Assembly (NCBI GenBank): GCA_032207245.1
Contig: CM063502.1
Location: forward strand, 65,370,069 to 65,434,068
Direction of reading: 5' to 3'
Length of the DNA stretch: 64,000 nucleotides
From: Pardosa pseudoannulata
Lineage: Eukaryota > Arthropoda > Arachnida > Araneae > Lycosidae
Below are positions 1 to 12,526 of the stretch, in pieces. The position numbers were made by a program, and so were the translations under genes. Within the stretch, counting starts at the first letter, position 1. The number at the start of each line of letters is the position of its first letter. The notes below the pieces were generated by a model, which did no database searches, had not been told where the DNA came from, and was given only the letters and a program-made list of their open reading frames with translations.

Positions 1-2810
1 CAGCTCTGTTCCATCGAGGGTGAATGACTTCTGCCAAGCAATCTGGGCATGAAAGTCATATTTTTAAAGATATCTTTAAACTGAGAATAAATTTACAATA
101 TTTGGAATCAATCAACAATTTTTTAGAGTAATTTTGAAGTTGATATCCTTGTATTTATTTTTCACGGTGAAGCGAAGGAGGGAATGGGGGGGGATGTAAT
201 TTCCCGTAAGTATTGTTCTATACATGCATTACATATGTAACTATTACTGGATTAATTTTTAGTTATAAGATGAAAGTATGAATCTTCCCCATTTCTGGCT
301 ACGCTGGGACATAAACAAATGAAAAAAAATCAGAACAATGTAATTTGGAATATTAAATATTACTGCTGAATTTTTCTGGTCGAGTTGCAGTTCATTGTCT
401 CATTTTGCATAGATATATGCTTTTTTTAACAGTTTCAACATTAATTGTACAAACCTTATTATGCATCAACATGAATGCATTGTAAAAGCAAGAGATTTTA
501 TTTAGGATTCCTTTTCCTGTTAAAAAATATACAGATTTCTCATGCTTCAGCAAAAAATTTTCTAACGATTGAAGGCACATTATTATCACAAGCCAACCTG
601 TATTAAAATAAATAAATTGAAAATTTTTCATTGTAACATAAGAAATCTGAATTTTCTTAACCAACAAAAGGAATCATGACTTAATATATGTATTTTGACA
701 GGTGAAAAAGAGATTTACCCCTTTCTGAATGTTATAGATAACCTTCCTTCCAGTAACATTGTTATTTTCTGTCATCTACCATGAAACCACAGACTTATTT
801 GAAATTCTTAATATCATATAAAAAGCAGCAGACACTTTGAATAACTTCATAAAACATAGTTTTGGTAACTAAAAACTAAAAGGTCTTTAAACTTGCCCTT
901 TTTTTACGGGGAACATTAACTTTATAACTTCAAAAATTAATTTTTTTTTTATTTCTACATTACTTTTTCGTTGTTAATTTTATTTAGTAATGACAGTATC
1001 TGAAATCGAATTTTTAAACATTATTTTTGAAAATTCCATGCCCTTAGGTAATAATTCTGATACTTCTTTAAAAAATTAAACAGGTGTAGAATGATATTTA
1101 ATAATTATTGCTTACAAAAAAGCAAAAGTTATTAATGAAATTCATCTTATGTTGTTGCAAGTTTGCTCACAATGTGACAGACTTCTTTTTTAATTATTTT
1201 AAACAAAGCTCTCATTTTTTATTTTATATGAAAAGTTCTAATTTTGTAGGAAGAAATTAAATTCAGCAAAAATAATTATAGGAAATTGGAGAATCAATGC
1301 TGAAAATCTCATTTATTTACGATAATAACTAAAATAAGTGTGATAAAAGGAAAAATAAAAAAAAAATCTTAAAGTTGCTTAAAGCTAATATACCCTCATA
1401 AGTGTGTGAAGACGTTTGGCTTACTTTAAGTAATTCGAAAGTTATTAATACTTGTATTATTTTATGTAACGATCAGGAGTTTCTTGTCCTATTTGAAAAT
1501 ACAACAAACAATAGAATATGTGGATTCAGAAAGACTTCATTTACTTAATGATGGCTGCATGCCCACGGAAGATCTATCGGCTGAGTGCAGAGGTTTGGGG
1601 GTAAATAAATATACGGAAGTAATTTTGATAAATATTCAGTAAGTTGTGATCAAAATAAATATTTTCTTTGGAATATGATCTCTGAAGTAATACTTTCTTT
1701 ACTTCGTAAAGAGAAGTAGCAATGAAAATACACAATACTGCTGTCGTCATAAACACATTGTTAAAAAACGCGCAGGTTTTGATTCGATCAAAGAAGCTGA
1801 AGCAGATGCTACGTAATGAGCATTCAATAATACCAATGCAACATGTTAAAAAAGGAACAGCTGATTTTTAAAATGACGTCAGCTCGAGGACGGCCTTACG
1901 ATTACAGTAGTGTTTGTGCTCTTCGTGTTGTAACAACACAAAAGTGTCTGATAGACATAAAATTCTGCTGCAGTAATATTTCACATTCCAAATTAGATTG
2001 GTCTGCTTTATTTGCATTTCTTTTACGTTGCATCTCAGATTAGCTAGAAATTGGAGAGAATGATGCATCCCTTTGTATTTGGGCCTCAAAATTAATGTAA
2101 AAATGTATTCTTACGAAGGATTACAACCTCCACATTCTCTCCTTTGCTTTGTGCTAAAGATAATAACTGGTAAGGTTTTTGAATATTCATTTAATTCTTA
2201 AAAAAGTATTTTATTCAAGAAATTTTTCAGTGTTTTACTGTTTTACAAAATTAAGGTTATAGTTTTAAAATTTTAATTAAATTTTATTTTATTTTACATA
2301 CTGGGGGTGTCACAACCTTGGCGGGGTTATGAACAAATTTTCGGGCTTTGCCGGATTCAAAGAAATAATAAAGGCATTTAAAGAGAATTTTGGAAGATTT
2401 TTAAAACTTTCACAAGGAATATTCAGTTAAACAATTCCATATTTAAATCTGATATTGTTTTCTGCTTGATTCACGCGTTAAGTTCAATATTTCTCAAATA
2501 ACTTGAGTAAGACTTCAATTGTAATTATATGCGCAAATTCAAAACAGTAAGTCTGACTTGCCAGAAACCTGGGTTATTGATTAGAAACGAGTATGTCGAT
2601 TTTAAAAAGAAAACATTTTTAATAAAAGATCTAAAAAGGTTTTAAAAAGAATTAAGCATATCGAGCTAAAAAAAGAATGAATATTTAGATTCAATTTGCT
2701 TCATCCTGCATTCAATGTGACGCTAGTTTTTGAAAGTTAGTGGCGAGTTATTGAACAAAATATCGAGCTCAGACTCAGGAGGACTTCCGGCTTGTGATTC
2801 CCATTTCTGG
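1..2810. other. AT-rich spacer, no gene recognised
   Basis: This is AT-rich sequence with many short homopolymer runs. The longest open frames are under 100 codons, have no recognisable motif and look like chance frames. I see no clear inverted terminal repeats, splice-flanked exon or RNA gene here. Confidence 0.6.
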
Positions 2811-2942
2811 CATACGATGGCTGAATGGGAAGGGCGATTGTCTTTGGAATAGCAGTTCAAGTGTTCAAATCTCACTTTTGGCATGGATGCTCGTAGCTCT
2901 TTATATTCGACTGTAAACAGTAGACCCTGGCCTAGTTCTCTC
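2811..2942 (+). mobile_element. Old tRNA-derived SINE copy
   Basis: A diverged copy of the SINE family seen more clearly at 20,918 and 25,370. It keeps the head (catacgatggctgaatggg), a degraded B box (gttcaaatctc), the segment ggcatggatgctcgtag and the 3' part ending near cagtagaccc. No target duplication is visible. The divergence suggests an old insertion. Confidence 0.65.
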
Positions 2943-3105
2943 TTTCACTTTCCAGTTTGTCGACACTAGTCTCTCGTGACAAATATTTCACAGCACGAAC
3001 TTACTTTCGATAGAAGTGGTAAATCATTTTAAATATGACTTAGCTACTGTTTCACTTCAGTCAAGACAAACTGTGAGCTAACCACAGATTAAATGTCAAA
3101 CATTA

Positions 3106-3240
3106 AACTCCGGTCTCACCAAAGTATTTAACGTCTGACTGAGATTAATCTCTGTTTAAACGGAAAATTGTGTTCCACCATTGGTTGGTGTCAATGGTTA
3201 ATCGCGGCTAGCAATTAAACGGCTTTGGTGAAACCGGCCC
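3106..3240. mobile_element. Palindromic MITE, copy 1 (TA-flanked)
   Basis: About 135 bp with imperfect inverted termini. The left end reads CCGGTCTCACCAAAG and the right end CTTTGGTGAAACCGGCCC, followed by TA. It shares its whole length, including the central ttggttgg motif, with the better preserved copy at 5,671-5,801. The left outermost bases are mutated. The termini and TA target fit a PIF/Harbinger-, ISL2EU- or Tc1-type non-autonomous element, and I cannot decide which from two copies. Confidence 0.8.
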
Positions 3241-3242
3241 TA

Positions 3243-5668
3243 AATTGTACACAATTACCTACTATATTTAACCAACAATGATCAGCCGAAACCTAAGTAT
3301 TCTCAATGATATATTTGCATTACAATCCAGAATTTATTGCAGTTTTCATTTTATCTAGGAATTTAACATTGGAATCTAAACTGACTGAGTTTCTAAACTA
3401 CTTTATAGTATCAAATAAATTGTTAAAGGTAAATATTACTTTCATTACACATATTGATTATTCAGTTTTGGGTAGAAATGGGTAGTTTTTGTATAGTGAT
3501 GAATACCATGTTAGTAAAACAATTTCTAGATTCTAATAAAAGCCTGACATTTATGCAGATAAAGGAAATGTACAATTTTTAATTTGACTGAATATTTATA
3601 TGAGTGTAAGTTGCAAATAATTCATTTTTATACGCATATTGCAGTTTCTAAAATCTGTTCGAAATATTGAAGAAATAAAATGCAAGAAACATTTTTCTTT
3701 AGCTATAATATCGATATTTCCCTTTTAAAATAGAGCGTACATTAGACAGATGTTTATAATTTTGATACGCACTTAAATGGACATGAAATGCGATTGGCTG
3801 TAGCTCAATGACATCACACACTTCTGTCTGAATAGCTAATTAGCTGTTCAAACAGAACTCAGAATTTTCTCAACGTGATAGACCTTTTTGCATTGTTAAG
3901 TCTGTATAGGAGTTTTGAATTGACCTATGAGTAACCTCCGAAAAGAACATATCAAGGTAAGCCTACGCTGGTTCTTTTAAATATTCTTATGTGTCACGAT
4001 AGTTTATACAGATTTCTTTTTTTTTGGGGCTTCGTAAATTTAACAGTGTTATAACAACATATTCGTGGCGGGTATGCAGGAAAACTCGGAACGTAACGTA
4101 GGAGGTTAGAATTAAAGGACGCTGAATTCAAGTTGTATAAAATGGAAGTTACCTATGTTAGTAAAAATACGTGATTTAATGATTTTTTTGTTCAGTAAAA
4201 AAGCAAGTAGAATAGATTATCATACTATGTTTATAAAACAATTCCTATAATTTTTTTTAATGAATTGCATTTTTTTCATGTCTTATTGTCGGGATACGTT
4301 TATAAGTTGCTGGATACAGCTATTCTTATTTATATACAGCGCTCATGTTTTCATTTTCATTGAATAGTATTAACTACACCGCTTATGAATTTCGAATAAC
4401 ACCAATAATTTTTGTACGCATACTGTTTTATGTAATTTGAGGGGTCATATATTTGTTATATCGACAAAAAACAAATATTTTTCAGAAAAAATGTGAAAAG
4501 GAATTCAGTTTTTAACATTTTAAAACAGTCCGTGTAAAAAATTTTCCAATATTGAGAGGAGTTATGAATAAAAAACGTGTCAGCTATTTACTGTAAAGAA
4601 ATTTAACTTGCAAAACTTTAACTTGATTTTTCTTAATTTTTTTTATGTAGCTCTCATGTTATCCCGAAAAGTTTTTAATATTTTTTATGAAGTGTTTACA
4701 GGTTATGTACAATATAATTTTCATTAGATTGAAGCTAAGATTTCTTATATATTTCCCAAAATATTTAACAAATTTGTAAGGAAAAAAATTAATTTTTTTT
4801 CACATTTTTTAAACATACATGTATATTAAATACATACAAATGTAGGTTAAATTTATTTTTAAATATTGTAGCATGTTTTAAAACAATGAGTTTGTGTTTA
4901 ACTTAGTTATATTTTTAGTTATGCGCGTTAGCCTTGATATCATTTTTGTTAAAGTATCTTATTTATAAATTTCTATCTAATATATTTTTGTTTCAATATT
5001 GAATGAAATATGTAAATAAAGATAATGTGTTCTAACTAATCTAAAAAAATTATGTTTGTGAAACTGCTTCTTTAGAAGCTATACATTTATTCGACTTTTT
5101 AGAGTGTATGACCCCTTAAAACTACATAGGGTCGTACCAAAACAATTTTACACGCAGGTCTGGTGTTATATTTAAATTATGTAAACAAGTTCAGTTTTAA
5201 TTTCTGTTAGTCTTATGCAAGTTAGTTTTATGAAAGACTTTAATCGAACAAAAAAGTTAATCTAGGCTTAAGTCTGTTAAGGAAACGAAATTTACAGTTA
5301 ACCGATTATTTTATTTCAATGCCTTTTACCTATCATCTTTATTTTTTACTTATTTCGTAGTATGATTTATTTTTTTAGACTTCATAATAATCAATGTGCA
5401 TTACTTTTTATGATTCTGATTTTTTTTGTGCTGTCTATTAGTGTTTTTGAATTAAAAACTGGGTATGTTTATTTTTCAACTAACATGATTGTGAAGTTAC
5501 AGAGCTCAACTCGAAGCAGATAAAAAAGCTGCGAAAATATCATACTTAAAAAATGCTTATGTAAACCGTAACGCAAGTGGGCATTGATACCCGACTTTTT
5601 AGTGTAACATAAAAACCAAACGTACAGTAAAAACATGATAGTTAAATATGAAGTGCAGTAGATATATT
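3243..5668. other. AT-rich spacer
   Basis: No coding or structured feature is recognised. It is AT-rich with scattered short poly-T runs and has no repeat shared with the rest of the window that I could see. Confidence 0.5.
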
Positions 5669-5670
5669 TA

Positions 5671-5801
5671 GGGCCAGTCTTACCAAAGTCGTTTAACAAC
5701 TAACAGCGATTTTTCCGCTTAAACAGAAATGCATTCCACTATTGGTTGGCGCCATGGGTTAATCACGGTTAGCCTTTAAACGACTTTGGTGAGACCAGCC
5801 C
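5671..5801. mobile_element. Palindromic MITE, copy 2 (TA-flanked)
   Basis: A 131-bp element bounded by inverted repeats of about 26 bp. The left end starts GGGCCAGTCTTACCAAAGTC and the right end is the near-perfect reverse complement (GACTTTGGTGAGACCAGCCC). It is flanked by TA on both sides (5,669-5,670 and 5,802-5,803). The internal cgcttaaacagaaatgcattc and ttggttggcgcc segments match copy 1 at 3,106-3,240. It has no coding capacity. It would be mobilised in trans by a TA-targeting transposase, which is inferred and not present here. Confidence 0.9.
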
Positions 5802-6396
5802 TAAGTGAATTTTGAGGACACCTCAATTTTTAAGCAAATGTTTTTATCTAAATCTAGATAATTTTATATTCTAGATTTTTAGTAACCTTTGTTTTATGTA
5901 ACATGTATCGTCATAAGTTAAGACGAATGTTTAATATTTTAAAAATGGTATTGAAGGCGTCTTGATTTATTAGTGCTATTTAACTGCTAATGATGTATGT
6001 TTAAATTGGGGAGAAAATTCAGCTTGCAATTAGATTGAATAGCATCTATGGAATTTATAGTAAATTTATATGGTTTAGTAATACGTAGCATTGATAGGTA
6101 ATTTTCAATCTCTTACATTTACAATAAGTTTTAATCATTTTATGGACTTTAATAGCTAAAAATTTTATTACCTTGATCAGGTGAGGTTTATAGCGTCCCA
6201 ATAGTAATATTTCGTGGCCCGTGGCAAAATTCGCTAAACCTCTAATTGAATAAAGTAGTGTATGTGTTATAATAAATATATTTTTAGATTGGTTTACTGA
6301 TTATTATAACTTATGCACATTTGCAAATTTACTTTCCATTTCTAATTTATGAATAAATATTTTAATGCGTAAGTATCACCAAGTATGTGTGTACGC

Positions 6397-6572
6397 TGAA
6401 CGATGGCCTAATGGTAGAGCGTTGCTGTTTGGTACCAGAGTTCACGGGTTCGAATCTTACTGCTGCCGTGGATATTAGTAGCATTCGGAATTGGCTTTAA
6501 TGCTGTACGTCCCAGTCTCATTAGCCCTCGTGAGCAAAATAGTAGACCGTAGCGCTCCTAATCAAACTCCAA
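6397..6572 (+). mobile_element. tRNA-derived SINE
   Basis: A nearly complete copy: tRNA-like head (gaacgatggcctaatggtag), B box gggttcgaatc, conserved body with gtctcattagccctcg, and 3' end agtagaccgtagcgctcc. A possible target duplication is tgtgtgtac on the left and tgcgtgtac on the right (8 of 9). It belongs to the subfamily with gctgccgtgg after the B box rather than acagtggcatgg. Confidence 0.85.
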
Positions 6573-6579
6573 CCTCAAA

Positions 6580-8010
6580 TGCGTGTACACATACATGGAA
6601 CATACCGTGCGGCCCACTGACATAAGATTAACTTTCGATGTGGCCCGTGGGGTTTTGATCTCTTCAGGCCTGATGCTCATGAATGTATGCGTATTCTATT
6701 CATTTTGAACTTATCTATGTCTTCTCTATTTTTATTTAGTTTCTATTACCAGAATATAATTTTAACTTTCCCTTCAAATTGTTAAAATTTTATTCACCAG
6801 TCAAGTTAAATTTTTGTTTATTTCCGATTATTCTTTTATTTTGGCAAATGAAATATTGGTAATTATATTTTAGGTACTTATCAATTGATGGTCATAAGAT
6901 ATTAAATCGATAGTTATTTAGTAACTCGCGGAAAATGTAAAAGTTAGTTTTCAGGACGGAGCACAACGTTTAATTTTCAAAATTTAAACTGTTTTTAAAT
7001 GATGATGTATGGGGATAAGGTACCTTTAACCCTTAATTTGACAAAATGTTTATTCAAATATCGATTAAAAATATATTTAAATAAATAACAATAACAATAA
7101 TAATTTAAATAATAATATATAATATAGTTAATATATTATATATTATCGATAAAAATATATATTTATTATAAAGATTTTATTTACTTGATTGTTCGTTGTA
7201 GCGGACTTAGCCAAATTAAGGGTTAAAAATGGTAAAGTAGGACAGAAAAAATAGTGGGTATTTTGTGTTTACACCTACCCTAAACTGTTAAACTTGTACT
7301 ATAAAGTGAAATCTTTTGAAATCGAATATCCATTTTACTTTATTAAAATTTATACTTCCTTGCTATTAAAGGTAAAAAACAATGTTTTTCTCATTTGGGT
7401 GTATCTAGTAACTTATCTGTAACTTAAAATTCTTGAGTGTATTTTTATCTAAATCTTACCGATACTGTTTACGAAATTCTTATCCATAAATTTAGAGCCC
7501 TACTCTAATTATTTAAGTTTTTTAATGAGATGTAGTGTGTATGTAATACTGAGAAAATGTATAAAAAGTGCTAAAATATTTTAAAAACTGTTTCATAGAA
7601 ACTGTTTAAAGTTAATAAAATTTGATACCTTCGTCTGTTTCTATATTATTGTGGTGGCTGATCACAAAGAAGCCGAAATTGAAAATGTAATATTGTTTTT
7701 CAGGAAGCGAAGGATCTATTTTATTCTAGAACATTTCTCTTTCGAAATTCAAGGTAAGAGAATCAATTTACTTTTATATATATATTATTCTTTGAGAAAG
7801 TTAAAACTAAATATTTCGCTGAAACTCTTGTTAGAAATTGTAAAAGCACATGTTCCCTCTTTACCTTTCGAAGGGGGGATTGATCTAGTCATCTAAAACT
7901 GATTTGTCTGTGTTACGGTTATGTTAAGCTTTCAAATGGGCTTGAGTTCAATTCCAAAGAAGGAAACTGCCATTTATTGGGCAAAAAATATTAAAATCTC
8001 GCGACAAGTT
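6580..8010. other. AT-rich spacer
   Basis: Only AT-rich sequence. It includes a run rich in ATTAT/TAATA around 7,075-7,160 that can fold on itself. The 81-codon open frame at 7,651-7,896 has no recognisable domain and I do not consider it a gene. Confidence 0.5.
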
Positions 8011-8015
8011 TAGGA

Positions 8016-8130
8016 GGCATAGATTTCAAATATTACTGCTGGCATGGATGCTAGTCATTTTGAATTTGACCAAGTAGTTGGTCCCAGCCTCGTGTTGCAA
8101 AAAGTAAACCATAGCGCTCAAAACAAACCA
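8016..8130 (+). mobile_element. Degraded SINE, 3' two thirds
   Basis: It retains ctgctggcatggatgctagtc, ttggtcccagcctcgtgttg and the tail aaagtaaaccatagcgctca followed by aaaacaaacca. The tRNA head is not recognisable. Confidence 0.6.
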
Positions 8131-8358
8131 AGCATCCACATTTTGTCAGCTTCGTCCGAGGGGAGAGTATTTAATAGTCCAAAATAGTTTCAGAAATTTT
8201 TGACTAATTATTAAATATACTTTTATCATTAAAATTGTATTTTTCATTGAGAAATTTCATATACAAACTTCCTTGATGTGAATATCTTATCATTCGACTA
8301 GTTAAAACGCCTTTATTTTTTAATTAGCTTTATTCCTTTTAACATTTAATAACAATTT

Positions 8359-8360
<2 letters not shown>

Positions 8361-8414
<54 letters not shown>

Positions 8415-8451
8415 CAGACAGACAGACAGAGAGAGAGAGAGAGAGAGAGAA
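8361..8451. repeat. Compound microsatellite (TA)n-(CAGA)n-(GA)n
   Basis: About 48 bp of alternating TA is followed by about five CAGA units and then GA units. It is a pure simple repeat. The composite order suggests successive replication slippage from a TA/CA seed. Confidence 0.97.
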
Positions 8452-9429
8452 ATTCAGGAAATATCCAAAGTGGTGACTTTAGTGCTACAAACTTTTAAAT
8501 TACCAAAAATTAAGATTTCTCTCAAAGATTTCAAAGTATGTGAGAGTATTTTAAAATGGAATAAATTCCTATATCTTAAAACATAAGATATGCGTAAATA
8601 ACTCTTATTTGAGAGTAGAGACAAATTGTTTTTATAAAGGTTTAATGTAGTACTGTTGAAAAAGCTCAGCAAGGCTACGTTTTGCTTCACTACAGTTAAA
8701 TAAAAAACATAAAAATATGGGCGATATTTTCCCCGCATAATGCTGAATTTGATACCATTTTATGCAAGTTGTAGAATTCAAAAGGTTTTATTTTAAAAAT
8801 GCCACACAATCGAGCTCTGAAAGTTAATGCAATGACAATGTACAAAACGTAAGGTCGTCTTTGATAAAGAACATTCATACTCTCTATGCATGCCATCCCC
8901 TATTCATACAAACCTATATTACATTAAATGAAATTCAATGTTCCATTCACTAATGACATTTTATTTTGCATTTCTATTAGATTAAATATAAAATGTTAAA
9001 ATTACTTTTACGATATTTCTTTTATATTTATGACAGAAAATTTCTGTTAGACAGCTAAATTATAATTTAGTAGGAAAAAAACCGATTTAAATGAAAATTA
9101 TGTAAAAAAAATTATCTCTATTAAACTGTATACTAATAAAAAAAGCTATTCTCTAAAACACAGCCAAAAATAATACATATGTTTGATTCCACAGGTTCAT
9201 TAGGATATTAATACCTTCGAGTGTTGTAATAATGGTTAGTTTATTAGAAATTTAAAACAATATTATTCTAAAAGAAGACTTATTTCTGTCTAGTACACCT
9301 AACCTAAATGTCAGGTCCGTTGTATTTTTATTCAAAAGGAAATTTAGGTATTATTGGTAAACTCAAGCAAATCTAATTAAAATGTCAATATTTTATAAAA
9401 ATTGTACCTGTTTATTTTCATTTGAAAAT
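8452..9429. other. AT-rich spacer before satellite
   Basis: No gene or mobile element recognised. Overlapping minus-strand open frames at 8,454-8,896 lack any family signature. Confidence 0.5.
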
Positions 9430-9890
9430 TCCACATTCGTGTTTGTCATTTTTTTATATTTCTCTTATCCTGAGTTATAAAACGTGGCAGTGACACACAT
9501 TAAATGTCACTGCAGTCGTACTCACAATCTTATAGTGCATCTGGTCTTCAAGGCAAATTAAACTACATAAATAAAAGAAATGTCACCATTTAGTCTAGTA
9601 ATTTGGCTGATTTAGCGTAACATTTTTTTACACTGCTCTAAATGTTTTTTTAATTGTATAACCCTGCATTACCAGAAGATAGTTGCAATATTTGATTATT
9701 AAAAATAAATACGTGTAATTCACTTTGGCGCTGACACATCAAATGTTAAGGCAGTCGTATTGACATTTCTGTAGTGACACTTGACTTCTCGGCAAATTAA
9801 AGCAAATCTATACTCGAAATGTAATTTCTATAGCACTTGTGAGGATGTATTTAAATATATTTACACTGCAGAAACTGTTATTTTTGTCAC
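9430..9890. repeat. Diverged edge of the 228-bp satellite
   Basis: About two strongly diverged units. The unit at 9,663-9,890 is exactly 228 bp from its counterpart start, as in the array centre. It keeps attaaatgt, gcagtcgta, ggcaaatta and tttacactgc landmarks. The block before it (about 9,430-9,662) keeps cacattaaatgtcactgcagtcg and tcaaggcaaatta. The drop in similarity outward is the usual pattern for an array boundary. Confidence 0.85.
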
Positions 9891-12158
9891 CCTGTATTAA
9901 TAGAAAAGAGTTGCAATGCCAGATTTTTCTAAAAATGTGTGCTCATAGTCAGTGCAACCACATTAAATGTTAGGGCAGTCGTATTGACATCCGTGCATTG
10001 CAGCTCGTTTTCCCGGCAAATTGAAGTCAACCTCTACTGGAAATGTAATTTCCTATCATGCTCTTGCCGGATTATTTGAATATTCTTACACTGCAGTAAC
10101 GATCATTTTATGTCACCCTGTATTAATAGAAGACAGTTGCAATGCCAGATTTTTCTAAAAATATGTGTGCTCATAGTCAGTGCAACCACATTAAATGTTA
10201 GGGCAGTCGTATTGACATTCGTGCATTGCAGCTCGTTTTCCCGGCAAATTGAAGTCAACCTCTACTGGAAATGTAATTTCCTATCATGCTCTTGCCGGTA
10301 TATTTGAATATTCTTACACTGCAGTAACGATCATTTTATGTCACCCTGTATTAATAGAAGACAGTTGCAATGCCAGATTTTTCTAAAAATATGTGTGCTC
10401 ATAGTCAGTGCAACCACATTAAATGTTAGGGCAGTCGTATTGACATTCGTGCATTGCAGCTCGTTTTCCCGGCAAATTGAAGTCAACCTCTACTGGAAAT
10501 GTAATTTCCTATCATGCTCTTGCCGGTATATTTGAATATTCTTACACTGCAGTAACGATCATTTTATGCTACCCTGTATTAATAGAAGACAGTTGCAATG
10601 CCAGATTTTTCTAAAAATATGTGTGCTCATAGTCAGTGCAACCACATTAAATGTTAGGGCAGTCGTATTGACATTCGTGCATTGCAGCTCGTTTTCCCGG
10701 CAAATTGAAGTCAACCTCTACTGGAAATGTAATTTCCTATCATGCTCTTGCCGGAATATTTGAATATTCTTACACTGCAGTAACGATCATTTTATGTCAC
10801 CCTGTATTAATAGAAGACAGTTGCAATGCCAGATTTTTCTAAAAATATGTGTGCTCATAGTCAGTGCAACCACATTAAATGTTAGGGCAGTCGTATTGAC
10901 ATTCCTGCATTGCAACTTGTCTTCCCGGCATATTAAGACAAATCTATACTCGAAATATCTTAATGCAGCTTTTGTGTCGGTGTATTTAAATATTTTCATT
11001 GCAGAAACTCATTTTGTTATCCTGTATTACTAGAAGACAGTTGCAATGCCAGATTTTTCTAAAAATATGTGTGCTCATAGTCAGTGCAACCACATTAAAT
11101 GTTAGGGCAGTCGTATTGACATTCGTGCATTGCAGCTCGTTTTCCCGGCAAATTGAAGTCAACCTCTACTGGAAATGTAATTTCCTATCATGCTCTTGCC
11201 GGTATATTTGAATATTCTTACACTGCAGTAACGATCATTTTATGTCACCCTGTATTAATAGAAGACAGTTGCAATGCCAGATTTTTCTAAAAATATGTGT
11301 GCTCATAGTCAGTGCAACCACATTAAATGTTAGGGCAGTCGTATTGACATTCGTGCATTGCAGCTCGTTTTCCCGGCAAATTGAAGTCAACCTCTACTGG
11401 AAATGTAATTTCCTATCATGCTCTTGCCGGAATATTTGAATATTCTTACACTGCAGTAACGATCATTTTATGTCACCCTGTATTAATAGAAGACAGTTGC
11501 AATGCCAGATTTTTCTAAAAATATGTGTGCTCATAGTCAGTGCAACCACATTAAATGTTAGGGCAGTCGTATTGACATTCGTGCATTGCAGCTCGTTTTC
11601 CCGGCAAATTGAAGTCAACCTCTACTGGAAATGTAATTTCCTATCATGCTCTTGCCGGAATATATTTGAATATTCTTACACTGCAGTAACGATCATTTTA
11701 TGTCACCCTGTATTAATAGAAGACAGTTGCAATGCCAGATTTTTCTAAAAATATGTGTGCTCATAGTCAGTGCAACCACATTAAATGTTAGGGCAGTCGT
11801 ATTGACATTCGTGCATTGCAGCTCGTTTTCCCGGCAAATTGAAGTCAACCTCTACTGGAAATGTAATTTCCTATCATGGTCTTGCCGGTATATTTGAATA
11901 TTCTTACACTGCAGTAACGATCATTTTGTCACCCTGTATTAATAGAAGACAGTTGCAATGCCAGACTTTTCTCAAAATATGTGTGCTCGTAGTCAGTGCA
12001 AACCACATTAAATGTTAGGGCAGTCGTATTGACATTCGTGCATTGCAGCTCAGTTTTCCCGGCAAATTGAAGTCAACCTCTACTGGACAATGTAATTTCC
12101 TATCATGCTCTCTTGCCGGGTAAGTATATTTGAATATTCTTACACTGCAGTAACATTT
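9891..12158. repeat. 228-bp satellite array, ten units
   Basis: Ten tandem units begin with cctgtatta at 9,891, 10,117, 10,345, 10,573, 10,801, 11,021, 11,249, 11,477, 11,707 and 11,933. Most are 228 bp and almost identical; lengths range from 220 to 230. Landmarks in each unit are gaagacagttgcaatgccag, acattaaatgttagggcag, ttcccggcaaattgaag and ttcttacactgcagtaacg. The 220-bp unit at 10,801 is a hybrid: its second half (cttcccggcatattaagac, then atatcttaatgcagc) resembles the diverged edge type. A 65-codon frame recurs in each unit only because the units are copies of one another. The last unit carries several single-base insertions and the array ends around 12,158. Confidence 0.97.
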
Positions 12159-12526
12159 TACATTCATATTAAATTCTATTAAAAAATATATATTTTAAAT
12201 AACTTATATTTGATACTATAATTTTTTTGTTTTCCATGTTGAATATTATGGAGATTCTTAAGAGCAAAGGTCTGGTACATTCATCCTTCTGGTTATTGTC
12301 GTAGAGAATTTGAAGTTCCCGAAGTTTGATTCCTCTTTAGGTAAGTAAATCCAGATTTATAATTGGGTATTTTAAATACCCATTTTTAACCCCTTAACTG
12401 CCGCTGGCGTATATATGTCCTTCGCAGTTAGTACTTTAACTGTCTTAGTCGTGTACATCTGCCTTGTATATTTCTTAGTCATTTCATGTTTGTCATTTAA
12501 GTACATTATCTTATATAACACTTTAA

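Noticed and set aside
10110..11897. A recurrent 65-codon frame (MSPCINRRQLQC...) in every satellite unit
   Set aside because: It recurs because units are near-identical copies; the diverged edge units do not conserve the frame, and unit length 228 being a multiple of three is coincidental.
9430..12158. CRISPR-like direct repeats
   Set aside because: Units are contiguous 228-bp satellites without spacers, and the genome is eukaryotic.
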